A stretch of DNA of 8,728 bases from UBA7862 sp050872785 (GCA_050872785.1 JBNMHO010000022.1:1-8728), one strand, 5' to 3'. Shown: positions 1-5,965, numbered from the stretch's first letter. The notes: generated from the sequence alone by a model not told the origin. Translations and numbers: made by a program.

Positions 1-47
1 CTAAGTTCTGAAGAATATGTATTAAATTTTTGTCCTTTACTAGCCAT
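1..47 (-). CDS. IS transposase (OrfA-like), N-terminal 15 codons only
   Basis: Only the start is present: MASKGQKFNTYSSEL. The KGQKF-x2-Y-x2-EL pattern is what one sees at the start of the helix-turn-helix OrfA of IS3-family transposases, so this is probably the DNA-binding half of a two-frame transposase. The ATG at 47-45 follows AGGAGG at 61-56 by 8 nt. The reading frame runs off the window edge, so this is a boundary truncation and not a biological break. The same 15 codons occur in mirror image at the right end. Confidence 0.7.
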   Translation of the reverse strand, partial: MASKGQKFNTYSSEL

Positions 48-55
48 AAAAAATA

Positions 56-98
56 CCTCCTATATGGCAATTATACCATAAGGAGGTGTAGGTGTGAA
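56..98 (-). promoter_or_regulatory. Transposase promoter and RBS-sequestering hairpin (left IS copy)
   Basis: Mirror image of the right-hand copy. The -35 box is TTCACA (98-93), the spacer is 17 bp, the -10 box is TATAAT (75-70), and the ribosome binding site is AGGAGG (61-56). The strand between 86 and 56 can fold into a 13-bp stem that pairs the whole AGGAGG. The left arm of that stem lies upstream of the expected transcription start (near 63), so only transcripts entering from outside, for example from the CofE-like gene, would carry it. Details are under the right-hand copy. Confidence 0.7.
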
Positions 99-177
99 GT
101 GGACTTTATTTTTGCGGTGCAAAAATGGGGTTCACTTCAAAATCTGGGGTGTTTTTCTATGTGTTTTTTGTGAAAAT

Positions 178-1353
178 TTAATCTGCATAGTTTGTAAAGT
201 AATTTTGAATAAGAACAACTGGAGTGCCTTTATCACCACTTCCACTTGTGAGGTCGGCAAGGCTGCCAAGCAAATCGACATAACGGCGAGGGGTTGTACC
301 TTGTGAAGCCATTGTGCCTTTAAGGTCATTGTCCTTGTGCTTTATTTCTTCTTTGATTGCTTTTTGAAGTTCCTCACCACGAAGGTCGCTGAATTTATTA
401 TCAGAAAGGAATTTAAGTTTGAGTTCGTTAGGTGTGCCTACAAGCCCTTTTGTGTAAGCAGGGGAGACCATTGGGTCAGCAAGTTCCCAAATGCCGCCGA
501 CTGGGTCCTTAAACGCCCCGTCACCATACACCATAACTTCAAGTTTCTTGCCAGTCTTTTCATAAAGCATTTTTTGCACTTTTTCAACAAATTCTTGTCC
601 ATGTTCTGGAAAAAGTTTTACTCTGTCTTCAGTAGATTTGTTTGAGCCTAAAAGTCCATATTTTGAATTATATCCACTTCCGTCAACACTTTCATTCAAA
701 ATGTCACAAAGTGTAAGCACTTTTTTTGCTCCAGCGTCAATAAGTCTTTGTTTCGTTTGCTCTCTTGTGTGAATGTCTGCACAGATAACTGTATCTGTAT
801 ATTTTAAAATTTCCTCTGGGTTGTTGGAAACAATAACTTCCGTATTTTCCCCGCCATATTCTTTGTAAAGGTCAATGTAGTTTATGCCAGTGAATGGGTG
901 AACGGGATGAGAGAACAATTTGTTAAATTCCTCACCAGTCCATGCTGCACTGTATGGGTTAAGTTTTGAGGCAAAAAAATCCTTGCGAGATACAAGTTCA
1001 TTGCCAACTTCGTCAGTAGGGCAAGAAAGCTGAATAACAAGTTTATCCACACTTCTTGAAATTGCTTTAAGAAGAAGTGAAAATCTATTTCTGCTTAGAA
1101 TTGGAAATATAAGCCCCAAAGTTTTGCATTTAACCTTTGATTTGACGTCCTTTGTAATTTGTTCAAGGGTGGCATAATTGCCTTGTGAAATGCCAACAAC
1201 TGCTTCAGTCACTGCAACAACATCTTTATCGTGAAGGGTTAGTTTTTGTTCCTTCACAGCGTTCAAAAGACTGTCACATACTATGTTTTCAAGATTATCT
1301 CCGTCTTTGATAATTGGGGTTTTTATCCCGATTGCCATAGTTCCAACTTTCAT
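178..1353 (-). CDS. CofE-like protein (coenzyme F420-0:L-glutamate ligase family)
   Basis: This 391-residue protein belongs to the F420 ligase (CofE) family. True CofE adds gamma-linked glutamates to coenzyme F420-0 using GTP. The family signature shows in an N-terminal segment around residues 42-58 (DKDVVAVTEAVVGISQG), in YGDGAFKDP at 276-284, and in a C-terminal block at 352-383 (GTTPRRY, LTSGSGDKGTP, VLIQ). It is much longer than archaeal CofE (about 250 residues) and matches the roughly 390-residue form I associate with Clostridia. No other F420 gene is visible, so the substrate may be something else, possibly another glutamylation target; that part is inference. The start at 1353 is supported by AGAGG nine bases upstream. 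It lies 91 bp behind the DUF4364 gene on the same strand, and an IS begins 38 bp after its stop. Confidence 0.8.
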   Translation of the reverse strand: MKVGTMAIGIKTPIIKDGDNLENIVCDSLLNAVKEQKLTLHDKDVVAVTEAVVGISQGNYATLEQITKDVKSKVKCKTLGLIFPILSRNRFSLLLKAISRSVDKLVIQLSCPTDEVGNELVSRKDFFASKLNPYSAAWTGEEFNKLFSHPVHPFTGINYIDLYKEYGGENTEVIVSNNPEEILKYTDTVICADIHTREQTKQRLIDAGAKKVLTLCDILNESVDGSGYNSKYGLLGSNKSTEDRVKLFPEHGQEFVEKVQKMLYEKTGKKLEVMVYGDGAFKDPVGGIWELADPMVSPAYTKGLVGTPNELKLKFLSDNKFSDLRGEELQKAIKEEIKHKDNDLKGTMASQGTTPRRYVDLLGSLADLTSGSGDKGTPVVLIQNYFTNYAD

Positions 1354-1375
1354 TTTTTTTAACCTCTTTTATATA

Positions 1376-1404
1376 ATTTTATCCTATTTTTTACTACAAA
1401 ACAA
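1376..1404 (-). promoter_or_regulatory. Probable promoter of the CofE-like gene
   Basis: On the minus strand TTGTTT (1404-1399) is followed by a 17-bp spacer and TAAAAT (1381-1376). The expected transcription start, near 1369, leaves a leader of about 15 nt containing AGAGG. The -35 box matches TTGACA at 3 or 4 of 6 positions, so strength is uncertain. A pair of direct repeats lies just upstream at 1413-1444. Confidence 0.4.
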
Positions 1405-1412
1405 GCCATTTT

Positions 1413-1444
1413 TTGTGCCAAAACATTTTAAAATTGTGCCAAAA
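1413..1444 (-). repeat. 11-bp direct repeat, 21 bp apart, upstream of the CofE-like promoter
   Basis: TTTTGGCACAA (minus strand) occurs perfectly twice, at 1444-1434 and 1423-1413, starting 21 bp apart, or two helical turns. The core TTGGCACAA is itself close to a palindrome (TTG, three bases, CAA). The copies sit immediately after the DUF4364 stop codon and upstream of the proposed -35 box, centred about 49 and 70 bp before the expected transcription start, which is where activators usually bind. A regulatory role is inferred from spacing and position only. Confidence 0.45.
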
Positions 1445-2005
1445 TTAGCTGTCAGAAATCAAGTTTTCATAAATATATTCGTAAATTTGTGGTGCTTTTT
1501 CGTTCCATTTTTTGCCCGCAAGAACGGCTGCATTTCGTGTCACTGTTTTAAGTTTAATTTCAAATAGGGGTTGAGCAACAAGTGGTTCTTTAATTTTAAA
1601 TACAACTGTGTGAGTGCCGTCAGCGTTTTTAAAATATTCCGAAACATACTCTTGACTACGCTTAAAGACCATTCTGTTTTGCTTTGCATATTCTGTTATT
1701 TCTTCTCGAATGTGTGGCTTAATTCTGGTAACAAAGTTTGCAATGCAATTTCTTCCTTCTGGTGTTATTGTAAATCTTTCATCTCTTGGGTCAATTTCTG
1801 ACGCTGCACCAACTGGAGTGAGTTTGCTGATAAAGTTAACATCAACCAGTTGCATCAACGCTTCTTTACATTCCATATATTTCAGCCAATCATTTCTGCT
1901 TGTGCAAATGTCTATGATTGAATTCTCCGTCAAAGGAATTTCCATGCGGTCAAACACAAAAAGTAGCAAAAGTTTGTTTAATGTTTCGTCATAAACCTTG
2001 TTCAT
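1445..2005 (-). CDS. DUF4364 family protein, probable winged-helix regulator
   Basis: This 186-residue protein resembles the DUF4364 family of Bacillota, whose members are about 180 residues long and have no assigned biochemical role. The N-terminal part (residues 1-95) has the character of a winged helix: a hydrophobic first helix (LNKLLLLFVFDRM), the PLTENSIIDIC segment, a second helix with MECKEALMQLVD, and a wing ending FTITPEGRNCIANF. The C-terminal part (about 115-160) contains alternating strands such as HTVVFKIKE. Two ATG codons lie in tandem; the second (2005) is chosen because AGGAG at 2015-2011 is 5 nt from it but only 2 nt from the first (2008). It precedes the CofE-like gene on the same strand, so co-transcription is possible. 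No membrane segment or catalytic motif is visible. Confidence 0.75.
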   Translation of the reverse strand: MNKVYDETLNKLLLLFVFDRMEIPLTENSIIDICTSRNDWLKYMECKEALMQLVDVNFISKLTPVGAASEIDPRDERFTITPEGRNCIANFVTRIKPHIREEITEYAKQNRMVFKRSQEYVSEYFKNADGTHTVVFKIKEPLVAQPLFEIKLKTVTRNAAVLAGKKWNEKAPQIYEYIYENLISDS

Positions 2006-2029
2006 CATTTCTCCTAATAGTCCAAAAAG

Positions 2030-2058
2030 TTTATATCACAAGATAAAACAAAAATCAA
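2030..2058 (-). promoter_or_regulatory. Probable promoter of the DUF4364 gene
   Basis: Minus-strand TTGATT (2058-2053), 17-bp spacer, then TATAAA (2035-2030). The start codon lies about 25 bp beyond the -10 box, giving a short leader that contains AGGAG at 2015-2011. This promoter faces away from the plus-strand promoter at 2157-2165. Confidence 0.5.
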
Positions 2059-2116
2059 TCATTTGACCGCTATTTTTGATGAAAATTAAAATTTTTATCA
2101 ACATTTCTCTTTTTGT

Positions 2117-2137
2117 AACATTTTAGCGAAAAATGTT
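2117..2137. repeat. 8-bp inverted repeat in the divergent intergenic region
   Basis: AACATTTT (2117-2124) and AAAATGTT (2130-2137) form a perfect inverted repeat around AGCGA. It lies between two divergent promoters, about 20 bp upstream of the plus-strand -10 box, so an operator is possible. No gene ends here, so a terminator is unlikely. The region is very AT-rich and chance is a real alternative. Confidence 0.3.
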
Positions 2138-2156
2138 TTTATTTTATTTTAGTTTG

Positions 2157-2165
2157 TGCTAATAT
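2157..2165 (+). promoter_or_regulatory. Extended -10 promoter of the unknown 262-residue protein
   Basis: TG-C-TAATAT (2157-2165) has the TGn extension of an extended -10 box. No good -35 is seen; the stretch upstream is T-rich. The start codon lies 23 bp downstream, with AGGAGG at 2179-2184 between them. Confidence 0.45.
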
Positions 2166-2188
2166 GTAGTGTGTAATTAGGAGGAACT

Positions 2189-2977
2189 ATGGGAGAAAAT
2201 TTAAAGCCAGACGGCCTTGAGAACTTTTTGAACTCTTGTGACGAGTTCATTCAAGGGAAATTTATCCTTGCAGACATAAAAATATCCAAAATATTGCGAG
2301 CAATTTCCACTTCAAAGGAAATTTACAACCTTATGGCGGAAAGCCTTATAAACTATGACTTTAAAAAGGAATACACAGCACTAAAAGCCCAAGCAGACGA
2401 ACAAGGGAAAGATTTTTCATTGCCAAGTGACGCTCAAAGTATAATTTCTTTTGTTTTTGCGATGCTTGTGGAAATTGATAGCAAGCGAATTGATTTCAGC
2501 GACCTTTTGTCAACAACTTTCCCATATGCAACATCACAAAGGGAAGAATATGCCATGTTTTCACAAAAGTTCATTCTTCCATTCAAAAATTCCGTTGCAA
2601 GAGTGTTTGGAATTATGCCAAATGGTGAAGGAAATTTTGAAGATGTGACAGCACCAAACGTCCTTGAAGATAAGCCTACTATAGAAGAAAAAGAAGATGT
2701 CAAGCCAGAACCTGTGCAAGATGACACAGTTCTTCTATTTGACGGAATTGCAAGGAAATGTTCTTTAATTGAGGAAAAGTTGCAAAATAACAAAACAACA
2801 GACAGACGTGCAAATATTTTGCTCCTTACAAGGGCAATGAAAGAAGCTTGCGGGCTAAGAAAAATGAACATCGTTGTGGCGCTTGTCATGTCACTGAATG
2901 AATTTGCTTATCGTGAACGTTTGATTAAAAATGAAGTCCATGAGATAAATGAAATTTGCTTCCAATTCTATTCTTAA
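2189..2977 (+). CDS. Protein of unknown function, soluble and mostly helical (262 aa)
   Basis: I do not recognise a named family. The protein has no signal peptide or membrane segment. Residues 1-145 read as an amphipathic helical domain (FLNSCDEFIQGKFILADIKI, SIISFVFAMLVEID, FILPFKNSVARVFG). Residues 148-180 are an acidic, proline-containing linker (for example EEKEDVKPEPVQDD). Residues 181-262 are a second helical domain rich in Leu, Lys and Glu. This two-domain layout with a disordered linker suggests a binding or scaffold role, but no function can be assigned. The start at 2189 is fixed by AGGAGG at 2179-2184, 4 nt upstream. Its TAA overlaps the TAA of the convergent ylbJ gene by 3 bases. 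Codon use and base composition look like those of its neighbours, so recent transfer is not indicated. Confidence 0.8.
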   Translation: MGENLKPDGLENFLNSCDEFIQGKFILADIKISKILRAISTSKEIYNLMAESLINYDFKKEYTALKAQADEQGKDFSLPSDAQSIISFVFAMLVEIDSKRIDFSDLLSTTFPYATSQREEYAMFSQKFILPFKNSVARVFGIMPNGEGNFEDVTAPNVLEDKPTIEEKEDVKPEPVQDDTVLLFDGIARKCSLIEEKLQNNKTTDRRANILLLTRAMKEACGLRKMNIVVALVMSLNEFAYRERLIKNEVHEINEICFQFYS

Positions 2978-3960
2978 AAAAATATAAAACAAGCAATCAA
3001 ACTCAACGCAAGCGAAACTAACGTTTGTGTTGTTTTTGTTTTAAGAAAGTATGAGTATTTTATCCCACATTTGCTTGCAAACATTTGGCTTTGAAGGTGT
3101 ATAGACAGCCCGCCAAATGATGTTAGACAAGTTAGAATGACGCACACTGCTCTTAGATTTCCACCTATATTTGATAGTGAAACGCAACCATTTGTCACTT
3201 CAACAATTCCACTTATAATAGGTGTCAAAAAATCATTTCCAAATGTCTGCGTGAGAAAACTATTTATAGCACTCCCAATTTGATTGTGCAAAAGTCCCTC
3301 TAACAAACAAAAACACAAGGCTATGTATCCGCCAACCATAAGAAGCGAGATAATGGAGTTTAGCATAATGTCATTTAATGTTTGTTTTGTGGCAGTTTTG
3401 TCAGTTGGCAGCGAAGTTATAGTTGTATCTGATACTTCAGTTTTCCTATACAGAAAGCCATTTATCAGAGCGGATAAAATATGACAAATAAAGACCACAA
3501 TTCCAAGTTTAACATTGTTAAACATTTTTATGGCAACGCTTCCAACAACAAACATAGGCCCAGACGTTGATGTGAAACTTAACATTCTTCGTGCCTCGTT
3601 TTGCGATATCAGCCCTTGTTCGTAAAACTCGCTAGTTAGTTTTGTCCCGATGGGATAACCTGATAAAATACTCATCAAAAAAGCATATCCACCATATTTA
3701 TTTACCCCATACATTTTTTTGAAGGGCTTGTCCAGAAATCCAAACATCTTAAAAGACCCATTCATTTGCATCAAGAGTTTTGTCAAAATAAAGAACATAA
3801 ATAAACTAGGTAAAACAATCTTTGCCCAAACACAAAAACCCTTGTATGTTGCAGATATATATGGCGAAGGGTTAAGACACACAACAAATATCAACGCCAA
3901 AAGAAGAAAACAAAATAACATGTCCACATTTGCAATAAAAAATTTTTTAATTTTAGCCAT
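2974..3960 (-). CDS. ylbJ: YlbJ-like membrane protein, nucleoside-recognition (Gate) domain
   Basis: A 328-residue polytopic membrane protein resembling YlbJ, an integral membrane protein needed for sporulation in Bacillus subtilis; its transported substrate is not established. Hydrophobic segments occur at about 13-30, 42-64, 91-105, 133-146, 152-170, 198-222, 242-258, 270-288 and 311-328. Family motifs are SGYPIGTK (100-107), STSGPMFVVGSV (131-142), EVTNGC (254-259) and SFGGLSIHLQ (281-290). At 328 residues it is shorter than B. subtilis YlbJ (about 400), but the core motifs are present. The ATG at 3960 is the first possible start after an in-frame stop, yet there is no clear ribosome binding site close to it (only GAAG about 18 nt away). 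It is divergent from ylbK, its neighbour in Bacillus too. Its presence hints at a spore-forming lineage but does not prove sporulation. Confidence 0.82.
   Translation of the reverse strand: MAKIKKFFIANVDMLFCFLLLALIFVVCLNPSPYISATYKGFCVWAKIVLPSLFMFFILTKLLMQMNGSFKMFGFLDKPFKKMYGVNKYGGYAFLMSILSGYPIGTKLTSEFYEQGLISQNEARRMLSFTSTSGPMFVVGSVAIKMFNNVKLGIVVFICHILSALINGFLYRKTEVSDTTITSLPTDKTATKQTLNDIMLNSIISLLMVGGYIALCFCLLEGLLHNQIGSAINSFLTQTFGNDFLTPIISGIVEVTNGCVSLSNIGGNLRAVCVILTCLTSFGGLSIHLQSQMFASKCGIKYSYFLKTKTTQTLVSLALSLIACFIFF
3004..3042 (+). terminator. Intrinsic terminator of the unknown gene, inside the ylbJ 3' end
   Basis: CAACGCAAGCG (3004-3014) pairs with CGTTTGTGTTG (3022-3032) over 11 bp, nine Watson-Crick and two G-U, around a 7-nt loop. 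TTTTTGTTTT (3033-3042) follows at once. It is 26 nt beyond the stop of the upstream plus-strand gene, the right place and strand for its terminator. The same bases encode the last transmembrane segment of ylbJ on the other strand, so the terminator must be compatible with that coding constraint. Confidence 0.6.
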
Positions 3961-3985
3961 GTTATATTTTATTTTTCTTCAAAAG

Positions 3986-3991
3986 TTTATA
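3986..3991 (-). promoter_or_regulatory. Weak candidate -10 box for ylbJ
   Basis: TATAAA (3991-3986) lies 25 bp before the ylbJ start codon. No convincing -35 box is found at 16-18 bp. A 9-bp inverted repeat, ATGTTATAT at 3959-3967 and ATATAACAT at 3989-3997, overlaps both this box and the start codon. In such AT-rich sequence it may be chance. Confidence 0.25.
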
Positions 3992-4008
3992 TAACATTTA
4001 AAAATAAT

Positions 4009-4037
4009 TTTACTTTATTTGTGGAATAACATATAAT
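4009..4037 (+). promoter_or_regulatory. Promoter of the ylbK–pta transcript
   Basis: TTTACT (4009-4014), a 17-bp spacer and a perfect TATAAT (4032-4037). The ylbK start codon is 24 bp downstream, with GGAGG between them. It is back to back with the ylbJ start region. Confidence 0.6.
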
Positions 4038-4060
4038 GTAAATTGATTTTTGGAGGAAAA

Positions 4061-4849
4061 ATGGAAAAGGTTGGGTTAGTTTTAAGTGGCGGCTCTGCAT
4101 ATGGCTTTGCACATATAGGAGTTTTGAAAGTTTTGGAGAAAAACAACATCCCAGTTGACATTATCGCTGGCACATCAATGGGGGCTATTGTAGGTGGGCT
4201 TTATAGTGCAGGAATGTCAATAAAGCAAATGGAAGAAACTCTTAAAAATTTTTCTAGGAGTAGAATAGTAGATGTCAACTTATTTGGTGTTTTTAATGAA
4301 GGACTTTTATACGGCAAAAAAGTAACAAAATTCTTCTCAAATCTTATAGGAGATAAAAACATAGAAGACTGTGAAAAGAAGTTCTGCTGTGTGGCAAGCG
4401 ACCTTGTAAGTGGGAATAAATATGTATTTGAAAAAGGTCCCCTTGTCCAGGCTATCAGAGCAAGCATGTCCATCCCAGGCATTTTCAGACCAGTTAAAAT
4501 TGATAAAATGTGCCTTGTTGACGGTGGGATAAGTGACAATCTCCCAGTGGAAGACGCAAGACGCCTCGGAGCAACAAAGATTATATCTGTTGACGTCTGC
4601 ACGTATTATAAAAAACAAAATCACTTGAAATCTGCAGTTGACGTTGTTATAAGTGCAACAAACTTGTTAACATCAAATTATGTTAAACAAATTGCAGATA
4701 AGGGTGATGTTTATATAAAGATAGACCAGCCAAATGTTTCGTTTGATAAGTTTTCCGCCAGCGATATAACAAAGAGCATTGCTTATGGTGAAAAAGACGC
4801 AAAGAAAATGCTGCCAGAAATTAAGAAAATGCTAAATATGAAAGAGTAA
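4061..4849 (+). CDS. ylbK: Patatin-like serine hydrolase, YlbK/RssA type
   Basis: A 262-residue cytoplasmic patatin-like (NTE family) acyl hydrolase, expected to cleave ester bonds of phospholipids or lysophospholipids with a Ser-Asp dyad. Residues 8-20 (LSGGSAYGFAHIG) form the glycine-rich oxyanion hole. GTSMG at 37-41 holds the nucleophile Ser39, and DGG at 154-156 holds the catalytic Asp154. SMSIPGIFRPV (135-145) and DNLPV (159-163) are further family blocks. There is no signal peptide. Length matches B. subtilis YlbK (260 residues), which is also encoded next to ylbJ; that context supports the symbol. The start at 4061 follows GGAGG at 4052-4056 by 4 nt; a longer reading frame from TTG at 4043 would run over this site and is rejected. 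It ends 21 bp before pta, so the two are probably co-transcribed. Substrate is unknown. Confidence 0.85.
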   Translation: MEKVGLVLSGGSAYGFAHIGVLKVLEKNNIPVDIIAGTSMGAIVGGLYSAGMSIKQMEETLKNFSRSRIVDVNLFGVFNEGLLYGKKVTKFFSNLIGDKNIEDCEKKFCCVASDLVSGNKYVFEKGPLVQAIRASMSIPGIFRPVKIDKMCLVDGGISDNLPVEDARRLGATKIISVDVCTYYKKQNHLKSAVDVVISATNLLTSNYVKQIADKGDVYIKIDQPNVSFDKFSASDITKSIAYGEKDAKKMLPEIKKMLNMKE

Positions 4850-4870
4850 GAGATAGGTCAAGGAGTAAAT

Positions 4871-5869
4871 ATGTTTACAGAAAAAAAATTTATCAAAATG
4901 GCAAAGAAGGATATTAAAAATATAGTCTTTCCAGAGGCGGACTTCAGCGAAAGAACTCTTAATGCAATATGCTATATCTTAAAACACAAGATTGCAAATG
5001 TTACAATGCTTGGCGATGAGCAAGCACTTGCAGCAAAACTTAAATCTCATCATATCCATGGCGGAACTATAATAAACCCCAAAACATCTGACTTAAGAGA
5101 AGAATTGTTGAATGAATTGTTAAGAATAAGAAAGGATAAGGGATTAACAAGAGAACAAGCAGAGGGACTTTTGAATGATAATTACTATTTTGCAACAATG
5201 CTTGTGCAATGCGGTTATGCTGATGGTGCGTTAGGTGGTGCGGAGGGACCAACAGCCAATGTTCTAAGACCCGCCCTACAGATTATAAAAGCAAAGAAAG
5301 GAATTAAGACTGTTTCATCATGCTTTATTATGATAGGGACAAAAAAACTCAATATGGGAGAAAACAATGTTATGCTCCTTGCCGATTGTGCCTTAAACCC
5401 AAACCCAACAGCAGATGAACTATGTGACATAGCATTTGCCACAGCTGACACAGCAAAAACACTTTGCAATATAGAGCCAAAAATTGCCATGCTTTCTTTT
5501 TCTACTTTAGGCAGTGGCGGAGATAAAAATGAAATTGTAAATAAAGTTAGACAAGCGTCGGATAAACTTAAACAATCAAAACTCTGTATAGACGGAGAGA
5601 TGCAGTTTGATTGTGCAGTTATGCCAGAAGTTGCTATGGTCAAGGCAAAAGATAGCAAGGTGGCGGGTAAAGCAAATATACTTATCTTTCCAGAACTCAA
5701 TTCGGGGAATATAGGATATAAGATAATGCAGCGAACGGGAAAACTTAGTGCTGTGGGAGTTATAATGCAAGGGCTGAATAAACCATGTAACGACCTGTCC
5801 CGTGGGTGCAGCGTAAGGGATATTGTCATTATGACAGCAATCACATCGCTTCAAGCAAGGGAAAACTAA
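4871..5869 (+). CDS. pta: Phosphate acetyltransferase
   Basis: Interconverts acetyl-CoA plus phosphate and acetyl phosphate plus CoA (EC 2.3.1.8), the first step of acetate formation, in the cytoplasm. At 332 residues it is the short, single-domain clostridial type without the extra N-terminal regulatory domains of the E. coli enzyme. Visible blocks are FPEAD (20-24), VLRPALQII (131-139), NPNPTADELCDIA (176-188), GEMQFD (242-247), GKANILIFPELNSGNIGYK (266-284), and KPCNDLSRGCSVRDIV (304-319). Arg133, Ser310, Arg311 and Asp317 correspond to active-site residues described for the Methanosarcina enzyme. One oddity is GGAEGPTANVLRP (122-134), where relatives usually have a small or polar pair before TA in place of GP. 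The start follows AGGAG at 4861-4865 by 5 nt. It is co-directional with ylbK and ackA; ackA has its own promoter. Confidence 0.93.
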   Translation: MFTEKKFIKMAKKDIKNIVFPEADFSERTLNAICYILKHKIANVTMLGDEQALAAKLKSHHIHGGTIINPKTSDLREELLNELLRIRKDKGLTREQAEGLLNDNYYFATMLVQCGYADGALGGAEGPTANVLRPALQIIKAKKGIKTVSSCFIMIGTKKLNMGENNVMLLADCALNPNPTADELCDIAFATADTAKTLCNIEPKIAMLSFSTLGSGGDKNEIVNKVRQASDKLKQSKLCIDGEMQFDCAVMPEVAMVKAKDSKVAGKANILIFPELNSGNIGYKIMQRTGKLSAVGVIMQGLNKPCNDLSRGCSVRDIVIMTAITSLQAREN

Positions 5870-5882
5870 AACATTTTTTATA

Positions 5883-5905
5883 AACAATGCAAAAGATTGT
5901 TGCAT
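5883..5905. repeat. Overlapping inverted repeats between pta and ackA
   Basis: ATGCAA (5887-5892) is mirrored by TTGCAT (5900-5905), and AACAAT (5883-5888) by ATTGTT (5896-5901); the two 6-bp stems are mutually exclusive. TTGCAT is also the proposed -35 box of ackA, so the structure could be an operator. A weak terminator for pta is the alternative, since TTTATTT follows, but the stem is short and AT-rich. Confidence 0.3.
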
Positions 5906-5928
5906 TTATTTGAAAAAGATTATATAAT
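5900..5928 (+). promoter_or_regulatory. Promoter of the ackA–glyS transcript
   Basis: TTGCAT (5900-5905), a 17-bp spacer and a perfect TATAAT (5923-5928), 37 bp before the ackA start codon. This is among the best-looking promoters in the window. It means ackA and glyS can be transcribed without pta. Confidence 0.65.
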
Positions 5929-5965
5929 CTACATTGATAAATTTTAATACATTAAGGAGAAAATT

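Larger units (their letters stand above)
1..139 (-). mobile_element. Left end of an IS3-like insertion sequence, truncated by the window edge
   Basis: This is the promoter-proximal end of an insertion sequence read on the minus strand; the rest lies outside the window. Read from position 139 downward it starts TGAAGTGAACCCC, the TG-initiated tip typical of IS3-family elements, then carries a palindrome (95-139), a promoter, a ribosome binding site and the first codons of a transposase. It is identical to the right-hand copy at 8590-8728. Identity continues 2 bp beyond the tip (140-141) and stops at 142. The tip lies 38 bp beyond the stop codon of the CofE-like gene, with the transposase in the same direction as that gene. 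Family assignment rests on the tip and a 15-residue N-terminus only, so IS3 family is likely but not proven. Confidence 0.8.

Noticed and set aside
1413..1444. Sigma-54 promoter based on the TGGCAC element
   Set aside because: Neither copy has a TTGC box at the correct spacing, and a sigma-A-type pair lies immediately downstream.
2006..2008. Upstream ATG of the tandem pair as the DUF4364 start
   Set aside because: It is only 2 nt from AGGAG, too close for normal initiation; the second ATG has 5 nt. The difference is one residue.
2006..2188. Riboswitch or small RNA in the divergent gap
   Set aside because: Both leaders are short (about 20 nt after the expected starts), and no conserved riboswitch core was seen; the space is filled by two promoters.
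2900..2973. Terminator for ylbJ inside the 3' end of the unknown gene
   Set aside because: Only widely spaced 4-base complements were found on the minus strand, with no compact stem followed by a T-run.
4043..4060. Longer N-terminus for ylbK from TTG at 4043
   Set aside because: The ribosome binding site GGAGG (4052-4056) would lie inside the added codons, and the family's conserved start begins right after the ATG at 4061.
5215..5844. Long minus-strand open frame (209 codons) opposite pta
   Set aside because: It has no ribosome binding site or family resemblance, and the plus-strand frame is unmistakably Pta. It is a shadow, as are the other open frames opposite ackA, glyS and ylbK.
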